Assembly: GCA_013396755.1 (NCBI GenBank) | Contig: VWZF01006904.1 | Location: forward strand, 492,186 to 556,185 | Reading direction: 5' to 3' | Length of the DNA: 64,000 nt | From: Sclerurus mexicanus | Taxonomy: Eukaryota; Chordata; Aves; Passeriformes; Furnariidae | Shown here: positions 1 to 10,411 of the stretch, one piece after another | Numbering within the stretch: position 1 is the first letter of the stretch | Layout of the letters: each line of letters opens with the position of its first letter | Program-made: the position numbers and the translations under genes | The notes under the pieces: generated by a model | Database searches by the model: none | The model's input: only the letters and a program-made list of their open reading frames with translations | Told to the model about the DNA's origin: nothing

Positions 1-2190
1 ACTATTCCTGATACAAGCCAGGATGCCACTGGGCTTCTTGGCCACCAGGACACACTGCTGGCTCATGGTCAGCTTCCTGTCAATCAGAACCCCCAGGTCC
101 CTTTCTGCCTGGCTACTCTCCAGCCACTCTGTCCTCAGCCTGTAGCACTGCCGGGCCTTATTGTGGCCAAAGTGCAGGACCCGGCACTTGCCCTTGTTGA
201 ACCTCATACCATTGAAATCAGCCCATCTGTCCAGTCTATCCTGGTCCCTCTGCAGAGCCCTCCTGCCTTCCAGCAGGTCGACACTCCCCCTCAGCTTGTT
301 GTCATCTGCAAACTTGCTTATGGTGGACTCAATCCCCTCATCTAAATCATCAATAGTGATATTAAACAGAACTGGCCCCTACACTGACCCCTGAAGGACA
401 CCTCTAGTGACCAGCCACCAACTGGGTACAGCAGCGTTCACCAGCAGCTCTGGGCCCAGCCAACCAGGCAGTTTCTAACCCAGCAGAGAATGAACTCTTG
501 GAAAAGATGGGCTGCCATCTTTTCCAAGAGTATGTTATGGGAGATGGTGTCAAAGGCTTTGTGGAAGTCCAGACAGATTCACAGCCTTCCCCTCATCTAT
601 CAAGTGGGTCACCTAATCATAAAAGGAGATCAGGTTGGTCACGCAGGACTTGCCCCTCCTAAACCCATGCTGGCTGGGTCTGATCCCTTGTCCATCCTGT
701 AGGTGCTGTGTGATTGAACCAAGGATGATCTGCCCCATAACCTTGCCAGGCACTGGGGTCAGGCTGACAGGCCTGTAGCTTCCCGGGTCCTCCTTCCAAC
801 CTTTTTTGTGGATCGGCATGACATTCACCAACTTCCAATCATCTGGGACCTCCCCAGTGAGCCAGGACTGTTGATAAATGATGGAAAGCACCTTGGCAAG
901 CTCTTCCCCCCTAGGATGGATCCCATCTGGCCCCATAGACTTGTGAGGATCCAAGTGGCTCAGCAGGTCTCTAACTGTTTACTCCTGGATTACAGGGTGG
1001 CTGTTCAGCTCCCAGTCCCTTTTGGAGGCCATTTGTCCTGAGGACAACCTGTCTTACTGTTGAAAACTGAGGCAAAGAAGCTATTAAGTACTTCAGCTTT
1101 TTCCTCATCTTTAGTAACTATTTTCCCCGCCACGCCCAACAAGGGATGAAGATTTTCCTTGCCCCCTCTTTTGCTATTGATGTATTTGTAGAAAGACTTT
1201 TTGTTATCTGTAACAGAAGTGGTCAGATTAACTTCAAATTTTGTCTTTGCGTCTCTCATTTTATTTCTACTTGACCTAACTATATTCCTAAACCCTTCAT
1301 GAGTAGTCTGCCCTTTTTCCATAGTTGGTAAGCTCTCTTTTTTTTTCTGTTCAGCCAGGCTGGTCATCTACCCCGCTAGCTCGCCTTCTAGCACACTGGT
1401 ACAGCCTGCTCCTGCACGGTCAGGACTTCCTTTTTGAAGCATGTCCATCCTCCTGGACCCCTTTGTTTTTAAGGGCTGTTTTCCAAGGTACACTGAACCA
1501 GTCTTCTGAATAGGCCAAAATCTGCTCTCTGGAAGTCCAGGGGAGAAGTGTTATTGATGGCACTCCTCACATCTCTGAGTATTGAAAACTTCATCATTTC
1601 ATGGTCACAGTGCCTCAGATGGTCTCTGACCACCACATCTCCCACAAGCCCATCTCTGTGAATATCAGGTCTAGTGGGGCCCCACCCCTGCTGCATTCAT
1701 TTACCAGCTGAAACATGAAATTATCCCCCATACACTCGCAACTGTTTCTTCAATACTGAGTTCCCAGCAGACATCCAGTCACCCACAAGAACAAGGGCTG
1801 GAGACTTTGAGACATCTGCCAGCTGCTTGTAGAGTAACTCATCACCCTCATCATCCTGGTTGGGTGATCTGTAACAGATTCCCACCAGGATGTCAGCCTT
1901 GTTAGCCTTTCCTCTGATTTTGGTCCACAGGTGCTCAACTTTGTCATTACTGGCCTCAAGTTCTACAGAGTCAAGAAACTCTCTGACATACTCTCCTACC
2001 TTGCCTATCCCTACTGAAGGAGCATGTAGCCATCCATGGCAGCACTCCAGTCATGTGAGTCATCCCACTATGTTCCTGTGATGGCGACTACATCATAGCT
2101 TTCCTGCTGCATGATGGCTTCCAGTTCCTCTTGTTTGTTAACTATACTGCGTGCATTACTGTATATGCACTTCAGTTGGTCTCACCCCTA
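1..2190 (-). pseudogene. CR1 ORF2 remnant: endonuclease plus reverse transcriptase
   Basis: The endonuclease N-terminus begins near 2180 with NARSIVNKQEELEAI. Its expected catalytic ITET motif reads ITGT followed by a stop, so the glutamate is a glycine (codon 2074-2076; stop 2068-2070). A strand with DILVGICYRSP and a late CDHEMMKFSI block (SDH in active relatives) follows. The linker keeps NKKSFYKYIN and KDEEKAEVLNSFFASVF. The RT fingers give PHKSMGPDGIHPR and GSYRPVSLTPVPGKVM (613-954). Motif A reads LDFHKAFDT (546-572), motif C reads FADD (301-312), and the thumb region runs off the edge. Segments at 1696, 1367, 954, 572 and 381 lie in changing frames, showing several frameshifts. A TAG at 379-381 interrupts the GSVLGP-type motif. 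The domains follow CR1 order, and no functional enzyme can be made from this copy. Confidence 0.92.
494..531. repeat. Perfect 17-bp inverted repeat with 4-nt loop inside the CR1 RT region
   Basis: Bases 494-510 and 515-531 are exact reverse complements, separated by GCTG. The hairpin lies just after RT motif A on the minus strand and encodes LLEKMAAHLFQEF, with LLEKMAAH from one arm and the following residues from the inverted copy. Confidence 0.95.
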
Positions 2191-2229
2191 TCTCTGACTC
2201 CCCATGCTGAAACTCATCAATGGAGAGCC

Positions 2230-2530
2230 TGGTTTCAACCCCTTCTGCCTTCAAACCTAGTTTAAAACCCTCCTGATCAGCCCTGCTAACTAATGGGCTA
2301 GAGTTCTTTTGCCCTTGCTAGATAGTTGAAGTCCATCTGACTCTAGCAGGCTTGGTACCATAGAATTTGCCCCATGATCAAAAAAACCGAAATTCCACTG
2401 ATGGTATCAATCCTTTAGCCACCTATTGATAAGATGGGTTTTCCTACTCCTATCCTCATTCATCCTGGCTACCACAGGAACTGAGGTGAACACCACCTGT
2501 GCTCCTGTCCCATTAACTAATTGACAAGTA
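2230..2530 (-). pseudogene. CR1 ORF1 remnant: C-terminal end of the SGNH esterase domain
   Basis: Upstream of the endonuclease, the minus strand encodes a segment with VVFTSVPVVARMNEDRS, then WLKDWYHQ, then SDGLQLSSKGKRTLAH ending in a stop. CR1 ORF1 proteins carry a lipolytic SGNH-type esterase whose last block is a DGxHLS motif holding the catalytic Asp and His. Here that motif is at 2320-2337 and the histidine position is glutamine (codon 2326-2328), so even an intact copy would lack the catalytic His. Only the last part of the domain is present; the nucleophile block is missing at the truncated 5' end. Assignment to the esterase rests on the motif and its place before the endonuclease. 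The exact ORF limits are uncertain. Confidence 0.72.
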
Positions 2531-2830
2531 CCAGAATTAAAGAGAAGACTTAGTTGCAGCCATCAAAATGGTAATTTTAAAGCATGTTGAGTCTGTGTGT
2601 TATGTGTAAGTGTTCTGGGATGACACTGGAAGACCATCCTTCATAGAGGTAGATTAAGTCAATACAGTTTATGCTTATACAATCTCTCTGGACGCAACTC
2701 TAGAGAAAATAGTCCTCTGAGTTGTACCTCCTCTTCTTGAGCAGGAGCTAGGCTGGCTTTCTCCAGAAGGAACCTGGGAGGTGACTGGTGTATGTGCACA
2801 AGAGACAATATGGGCAACAGGGCTCTGGAC

Positions 2831-2926
2831 TGAGAAGAGAAGAGAAGAGAAGAGAAGAGAAGAGAAGAGAAGAGAAGAGAAGAGAAGAGAAGAGAAGAGA
2901 AGAGAAGAGAAGAGAAGAGAAGAGAA
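2831..2926. repeat. (AGAAG)n pentanucleotide microsatellite
   Basis: About 19 uninterrupted copies of a purine-only 5-mer on the plus strand. The all-purine strand makes a polypurine/polypyrimidine tract able to form triplex DNA. Because the unit is 5 bp it stays open in several frames and creates low-complexity ORFs that are not genes. Confidence 0.98.
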
Positions 2927-4355
2927 ACACATTGACAACATAAACATGCTTTCTGCTTTACACTGGGTTTATCACTGTACCATCTGTGCTAAATACTAAT
3001 TCTGAAGAAAACTAAAGACCAACAGCCTATTGCCTATATCCAGCTTGCAGCTTCATTCATTTAGTCTCATGATTCACAAGCAGACAGACCATTGCACAGG
3101 TATACTAAAATAAGCCTGATTTGTTTTCTATTTTTCTACCACTTCAAAGAATTTTTTATTAAAACAAACAAACAAAAAAACTATTCACTTCACTTTGGGT
3201 AATAGTTTCAAAAAAATGCAATAATCATACAGAAATATCTTTAAAACAAATTCTTTAGCATCATGATGGCCAGCTTGTATCTCAACAGTGATACGTTCAT
3301 GTTTCTTGGGATGCAGAACTTTACTACTAACCTGGTGTCTGAATGAATTTGTCATGAGACACTGAAGAAGAATCATTAACACTCAGTACAGCAAAAATAA
3401 AACAGTTTGTGGTTACAAAAAAAACCCTTTTTTCTAACAAACTGGAAACCTGAACACTTCCATAGTAGCCAAAGCAGTTCCTGGGAGAAATAAATATCAT
3501 CTGAAAAGCCAGGTTATATGGCCACTTAGCTAGACTGTAACACTTCAGCTGAGCAGCCTGAGGATACTTTTCCATCTTTTTCAACTACCTTAAGGCTTCT
3601 TTCAATAAACAATTGGTTTCAATTTTTAAGTCTATCAGCACAGAGTTCTTTTGGTTAGCAATGAAATGCACCTAGGGATTTTTAAATTATTCTCATAAGG
3701 ATTTTGAAGTTCACAAGACTAACTGTCTCTCTGTCAAAGGAAAACAGAATCCTGAAGTTATAAATTATATTTTTACAGTGTCAGATGGGGTCTTTACTAT
3801 TACCAGAATAAGTAATTGTTATAAACCAGATGGAAATCACTTATCTCTGCAGTTTAATGCTGGTAAAATATCAAACAAGCTGTTAAAATATATGTCTTTC
3901 AACTACAATGTAAATACTAGATATGTTTATGTATTCCATAAATATTTTTTCCTTACTGTAAGTATCCTTTTGCTTTCTTCAATCAGTTGTACTCATTATA
4001 AAAACAATTCATTAGAAGGAAGGTTCCAAACTTTATCTGTATTTGGAGAGGTGATGATTACGGTTAAGTAAGGTTGATAGCAATGGCAGTAGGTAATACT
4101 TCTGAAGTGAGAAATTCACAAAGGACAATCCTAGAGCCAAGTATAGCTCTGCTGAAACCCGTTATGCTAAACAAGGTCATGCAGTGTCTTACTTTATATT
4201 TCAACTACAATTAAACCTTGTGCATTTCTGCAAAGAATCTTCTGACTAAAAAAACCACACCAGGTATTAGGAGACTTTGATTTCCTTTCTGTTACTAATG
4301 CTCCATTAACCTCCAACATCTGTTTTCTCTGTGCACATTCAGCAACTCCACTAAT
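2927..4355. other. Non-coding AT-rich spacer between two pentamer arrays
   Basis: No gene, RNA or recognisable transposon is visible. Open frames are below 100 codons and show no motif. Several short A runs occur, for example around 3170-3180. Confidence 0.6.
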
Positions 4356-4476
4356 ATCTCTTCTCTTTCTCTTCTCTTCTCTTCTCTTCTCTTCTCTTCT
4401 CTTCTCTTCTCTTCTCTTCTCTTCTCTTCTCTTCTCTTCTCTTCTCTTCTCTTCTCTCCTCTCCTCTCCTCTTCTC
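4356..4476. repeat. (TTCTC)n pentanucleotide microsatellite, opposite orientation
   Basis: This is the reverse complement of the unit at 2831-2926. The array is mostly pure CTTCT, with a variant CTCCT block at its right end (about 4455-4470), as expected when an array picks up and spreads a point mutation. It is about 120 bp, slightly longer than the partner. Confidence 0.97.
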
Positions 4477-6997
4477 GCTGTAGCAGTCATTTTTAATAAA
4501 GCTGTTATCATCTCCCTAGCTTGCTCTCCCTCCTCTACAACACCATGCTGGTGTATGAGTACATGCCATGCCACAGGGGATCAGTATTGCTGCCTAAGCA
4601 TTGATTTTGCTTTGTTTCAGCGCTTCAGACACTGAAGCAGTGCACTGCAGGACCACTAGAAACTTTCTGTGTGAACTTTCTATGCCTTCAGCACTACATG
4701 TGAAAACCTTTGGTGCAGTCTAAGGCCATGGTCATGGCTATTTGGCCAAATTTGTCACTAAGTGGTAATAGAAGCCAGAGACTTAGAAGGTCTCAAAAGT
4801 ACTTTGCTTCATAAGCTGCATACTTTTTTTCCTGATGCTTCCTAAACTACTGACAAAGCTATACAAAAGTATTACCTCACCTGCTACCTAAATAGTTTTT
4901 CCTTGAAGTTCACAGTACCACAATGCCCTGCAAGAGAAATTGAAGAACATAAAGCAGCATGTGTGCTGGCAAATCACAGAACTCTGTGTCAGAAAAAAGA
5001 GGCCTGACTATGATATTTTGCATGCTATAGTGTTGCTGTCTCTTGATCTGTATACTGTGTTGATGGTTTTAATTGCCTCTACAACCATATTGATTGATGA
5101 TTGCACTAGTAATACAAGAGTTTATTTCTATTCATGAAATTAAACAGCATCCATGGAAGACACACTTGTGAAAGTTACATCTCCCTCAGATCAGAGGCAG
5201 CCCATTCCTCAGGGACAGACATGCAAACCTTTTTGAAGAACTTCATAATTTCTGGTAAAATTTAACTTCATGTTCTTGCTGTCCTGCCCTCATGAACTGC
5301 CACAAACAACATTAATATTCCTTAATGCCTATGAGAAGTTAGGACTGTCTTTTAACATCTCATCTAATATCACCAAGGGGAACACAGTCCTTAAAAGACT
5401 TTTCTACAACTCTATTCTTTCCAGTGATTTTTTTCCTCAATGTCTTAAACAAACATCTGCAGTTAGTTTTTTGGATGGTTGTCTGTTAGCTATGAACTAG
5501 ATTTCTGCAGCTGTTGACCATAGGTATGCCCAATTGTCTGTACTCTCTGGATGATTCAGAGAGAAGATGAGATGCCAATGTAGGACTTTCTGAAGAGGCA
5601 GTGAAAGATAAATTAATCTATCAGATGAAAATTCTTCATTGTCAGCATTTCTCTGAACTGAAGGATTAAATGTATGCTGAATTCTGAATGGAAAACACAG
5701 TGCTTGATTAATGGCCACAGCAGTGCTATGTGCAGCTATGTGCAGCAGTCCATTTCTAAAAGATTTAAATAACCCTAGGCACCCCTGAATTCAAATCTGA
5801 CATCCTAACACTGTGGTCCTCTGAGATTCATATGCAGACCAGACCTATATTCTTTAAAAGTCTGTTCTTTTATAAGAGAACGAAAAAAACCATGTGTAGT
5901 CTTGTAGGTAAAGCACAGTACTCTGAGTCCAGACACCCGGAATTTATTTCTGTTTCCTCTACAAAATTCCTGGACTACCTAAGGCAAATAATTTCTGTGT
6001 TCCAGTTTCCTAATGGTTAAAATAAGATTAGAGCTCTATTTAATAATTGTCTTTTAAGATACTAGATTAATACACATGCTGTATGAAGTTATAAGGGGAA
6101 GCAATGACTGTTACTGGATTCAGCCACACTGAGGTGCACACCAAGGATAAGGTGTTGACCAGCCTGCCTGCACCCAGTTGTTGGGCAAGGCAGGTCAGAG
6201 ATGTTTGCAGTGTTGCTGGAGACATCACTTCAGGGAGGGCTGTTGCCTGGAAATGCTCACGTCTGCAGTACTGTGTGAGATCAATACACCGATCCTGTTT
6301 AGGATAAACCATGGAATAGCCTTAATTGCTACCTGGATTATCCACCTAAAGCTAGCTGCCTAACACTAAAACAAGGACCAGTTCCAAATATACCTTGTAG
6401 TTTTAATATAACCTCAGCATTAAATCAGCAGGTTCCCAAACTGAAGATACATTGACTTGAGGCCTTTTTCAAGCAAAATACAGAAGGGAAACCCCATAAG
6501 TATATGTGAAGGTTGGCAATTAGTGAGTAAGTGTTTAACAGCTGATAAACTAGTCCAAGGGTAGCCACTGGCATGAACAGAGGATGATTAGGAATTTTGA
6601 TGTGTCTTCACTACTTGATACAGTACTCCCACTTCTAAATTCAACAGTCTCTGAACTTGTTCCTTCTAAAGCCCTGGAAGTTCGTCAAAACAGTCTTGGG
6701 GGGATTCTCTTTTGCCAGATGGGAGACTGATTCTGCTCTGACTGATACTGCTGAGATTCTTACCAGGTCTGCACTGCACATAGCCAGTGGACAGCATTGG
6801 ACCATGCTTTCCACAATAAGTGCTGTAGTGGTTTTGTTGATCACTACAGACTATCCTCATGCCTCCTGCACTGAAGGAGCAAGAGGAAAAAAAGCTTCCA
6901 GCTGTGCATTTCACACTGGAAAATAGTAAGACTATGAGGAGTTTCTAAATTAATTTTGTGACACTTTCCAAATTAGTAAAAAATATTCTAAATTCTG

Positions 6998-7074
6998 TTC
7001 TTCATATTTCACTATTCTTATTTCACTATAATATTCATATTTCACTATAATCACTATTCTTCATATTTCACTAT
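6998..7074. repeat. Irregular tandem repeat of a TTCATATTTCACTAT-like unit
   Basis: The motif ATTTCACTAT recurs about four times in some 75 bp with variable spacers (TTCTT, AAT, AATC), forming a short imperfect minisatellite in AT-rich DNA. Confidence 0.85.
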
Positions 7075-7664
7075 TTGCTTAACATTCAGTCACCATCGTT
7101 TTAGGTATAAGTGAAATGCATAGTAAAACATACTTGATACAAAAACCTCATTATTGAAAACTGTTGGCCACTGACCAAATAAAAGAAATAAAGCTCACCA
7201 CACAAATTGAATCAATTTTCTCTTTTGTTGCCTTGCCAGTCTCCCCACAATTCTAACTAGCTGTTCTGAGACCAGATGTCCATGTCTTGCCACACCCATT
7301 CCTGAAACATAGATCTATAAGCAGCATTAGCTTACACATGGCTTGTAGATCAACATGTAGATTGAATAGCTAGTAGCCATAACCAAAGAAGAGGTTGAAA
7401 AGACACTTTGTCCCTTAGTCCTAAACTGTGACTTAGATGATGGGAATGCAAGAGACAGCAGCAGCTTCCCCGTATACATGTCTGTGGGCTGCCTGTCCAT
7501 CCTGTCCATCCTGAGCATAGGGTTGTTCTCACCATTCCCTCCCCACACCTGAAGCAACCACCACCACCACAGATTCCCTCTTGGGCATGTGACTGTCTTA
7601 GCTGTGTTCTGCCAGGAAATCCTTTCACATGCAGCTAAAAAATATCATAATATCCAGAGTCTGC

Positions 7665-7691
7665 CTTTGGGCACTGAGAGAGCCCAAAGGA
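7665..7691. repeat. 9-bp perfect inverted repeat
   Basis: CCTTTGGGC (7665-7673) and GCCCAAAGG (7683-7691) can pair across a 9-nt loop. There is no T-run or gene context, so a functional role is unsupported. Confidence 0.8.
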
Positions 7692-10344
7692 TCTGAGTTT
7701 CACAGCCTTGTCAAAAAATCTACAGGGATAGTCTTGATGTTATATTGGAACACCACCTTGTTTAGGATTCATTAAGGATTTTCCATGTTGGGAAAAGTTC
7801 AGACAGAAAAGTACTGTTTGGTTTTGCTTTCCAGGAAGGGCTGTGAAAATAATTGATTTTTGAGTTCAGCAACTAAACTTAAAAAACCCCACAATTTTTG
7901 ATCTGAACCAAATGTGGCATGTTTTCTTTCTCTTATTTTCACTTAGACAGCTTCTGCCCTCCCTTGCTGTTAGGAATTCCAGTCAATTTAAAATAAAAAT
8001 ATTTTATCTTTACTGTTGGCAAAACAACCAAAATCTAAACACTTCCAATTTCATTACTATATCTTCCATTAGCATTACTTAGTAATCAGATCAAATTACA
8101 TGGGGAATTCATTTTGACGTTGCAAATGGTCTGGGGATGCTAAGTCCAGAAAGTTTACTATTTCCAAAAAAAGAGAAAAAAAGAAGATGAAACAAACCCC
8201 CAAATCACTTAGCTCTTTGTAGAGTAGAATCTGTGAAATGCCTCTGCTGTATAGAGGAGGAAAAGAAAGAAGCTGCAAATAAGTGTCAGGGATGAGCCTA
8301 CATGTATATCCTGTGTGCCCTTATAAAAATGCTGATTGTATGCTCCAGATACGCATCCTTTTCCTTCATAAGAATGCAAGTTCTGAAGACACAGAATACA
8401 TCTGAATCATCAGGGGATACATATGATGGGAAAAGGGGGAATAAACCTCCTTTTTAAAGTTTTCTCTCTCTCATCTCAGTAGCATTTTTAAGTCTAAATA
8501 GTCAGAAGGAAATCTTACACTGCTTCCAATAAAGTTTCCCCCAGCAACCTGCTTGTTTTCAAGGAACTAAGCAAAGCAAAAACAGTGATGAAAATTAGCT
8601 CCATCAGTTTGATATACCATGGTTCCTTTTCCTTGTTCAGAATGAAGAAATGGGAAAGGCCCTAAGAGGAAAGTTCTGCTTCCCCTTCTCAATTCTTGGA
8701 AGTGGTTCTCCTCTTCCATCTGTAACAGCTGGTGTTTCCTGCTTATTACTTATGGAGAATATGTGGGCATCACTCTTGTCAGTGATGTTGGGGGAATGGA
8801 GTTGACCAAGTGTCACTGTAGTTGTTGACAGATGTGTGAAATGCAGATCAGAGGCAACGGGTGAGATACAATCTAGCACCATGACTGAACACCAGGGGCC
8901 TAATTCTGCCTTTCTCTTAAATTATTCTATTACAATAATTTGAACCTATGACTGTATAATACCACTAGCACTTTCATAAGTACTACAACCTTTCTCAGTT
9001 AAAAGATATGGAAGGTATTGATAGTCTGATGACATATTTCTTATGAAAGAAAATCATTGAGCACTTCTGTATTTATATAAAGAAAAGAGTTGCATTTTCT
9101 TAATCGATTTTTTACTGTGAAAAATTGCATTTTCATTCTATGACAAATTCTATTATACTCTTTGGGAAAAATATACATCTTCTATCCTTTTCTCCAGTAT
9201 TGCCTGTGGTGTACATTTTTATTTTGGAAAGCTGGAATCATAGGCCTGGCAAAACCATGTGCTGAATTCTTTAGAATCCTTTCTCCCTGAGAAAGAACAG
9301 CTTTCCAGAACATGAAAATTACTCTGTTGATTAGTGTCCTTTACTGCAAAATATCCTTTCATTGCAAAGTTACCGTGTAATTCATTAATTATTCTGTTCC
9401 CATTAAGAAAACAAATAAATGTTTCTGGTTATCAAATTCTTTCTTCATGTCCTGAAAACAGCTGTCATAACCAAGTAATCCACAAATGACAGGTGAAGCA
9501 ACAGAATTCAGAAATATTTTTTTTTGTTAAGGTTCTTAGAAATCAAGTGACTGGCTGGATTCTGGGAAGTTATAGATATCTCCTAGGAAGAACTCCTTAT
9601 TCAAATAAATAGCTAATATTCTTCAGAATAAAGCTGAATTGATTATTGAATGTACATGTATTAGGAAAGCAACACAGAAAACCTCCACTGCCCAAACAAG
9701 AAACAGTCTGTAGCACACAGCATGGAAAAACCACTGTCCTTCAAACATGTTGATCCAATCTAATGCAAAACAGAAATTAGAGAATGAGTCTGTAATTCAG
9801 CTATGCATGGATCCAGAGGCAAATCACATCAATCACTTGCCTGCTCCTTCATTGCTCAGTGTATGACTGACTACTGTTGTTTATGAGAAGATTACCATTT
9901 GTAGGAATTACTACTAGTGATCATTAAAAAAACCCCACTAAAATTTTCCAGGAACACTGCCACTATCAATCTTCAGATCAAGGAACACAGGTAAACAATA
10001 TTTACAAGAGGTTTTTAAAGAAACTTCAAAAATTAAGGGATGGAAAACACATGTAAAAATTAACGGAAATAACAGAAGAGAGAGATCTGTTCCTGGTTTT
10101 GCTGCTCATCTTATCTCAGGGCTTCACTGCCTTTACAGGGGATCTGAACTTTGTCATGTAACTTTCTAGGAGCACTCTAATATTATGATTCCTCTGCTGC
10201 TTGTAAAATATGGGTATTTTGATTTTCTGTTTTCAAATATATATAAATAACTAAAAAAAAAATTCTTCCTGGAAAACCGAAATTCAATTTGATTCAGTGT
10301 CGTTTATAAAGTATTTCACTTTCATTCTGTTTTAAAACTAGTAG

Positions 10345-10411
10345 ACTTAAGAGTTGGACTCGATGGTCCATGGGAGTCCCTTTGAATTCAGAATATTCTG
10401 TGATTCTGTGG
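10345..10411 (+). mobile_element. Short CR1/SINE 3' tail fragment
   Basis: The stretch contains TTGGACTCGATGGTCC, then GGGAGTCCCTTTGAATTC, and ends with AGAATATTCTGTGATTCTGTG. This is the 3' end of a bird CR1 subfamily, including the ATTCTGTG-type terminal repeat. It matches the tail of the SINE at 46691-46828 closely, including the AGAATATTCTGT block. It may therefore be a 5'-truncated CR1 or a 5'-truncated SINE; no tRNA part is visible. Confidence 0.85.

Larger units (their letters stand above)
1..2535 (-). mobile_element. Long CR1 LINE copy, 3' side cut by window edge
   Basis: Read on the minus strand this stretch runs from the end of the CR1 ORF1 esterase (about 2500) through an AP-type endonuclease (about 2180-1500), a linker (about 1370-1000) and a reverse transcriptase (about 955 to the edge). 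CR1 is the dominant non-LTR retrotransposon of birds; it copies its RNA by target-primed reverse transcription. Most bird copies keep only a few hundred bases of the 3' end, so a copy still holding ORF1 sequence is unusually long. It is dead: fragments lie in at least three frames and stops interrupt conserved motifs. The left end, with the 3' UTR and terminal short repeats, is outside the window. The right boundary near 2535 is where recognisable protein similarity stops and could be off by tens of bases. No target-site duplication can be defined. Confidence 0.93.
4477..10344. other. Long non-coding, unique-looking AT-rich stretch
   Basis: Apart from the small repeats listed separately at 6998 and 7665, I see no gene or mobile element. 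Open frames are at most about 90 codons, occur on both strands at similar density and show no family motif. Stretches such as 6640-6926 and 8637-8882 stay open for 80-90 codons, but no splice context or domain supports them. Confidence 0.55.

Noticed and set aside
2675..2999. Open frames across the (AGAAG)n array (low-complexity protein on both strands)
   Set aside because: Periodic 5-mer DNA has no stops in several frames, so these are artefacts of the microsatellite.
4194..4574. 126-codon minus-strand frame rich in REEK repeats
   Set aside because: More than a third of it is the translated (TTCTC)n array; the flanking parts have no motif.
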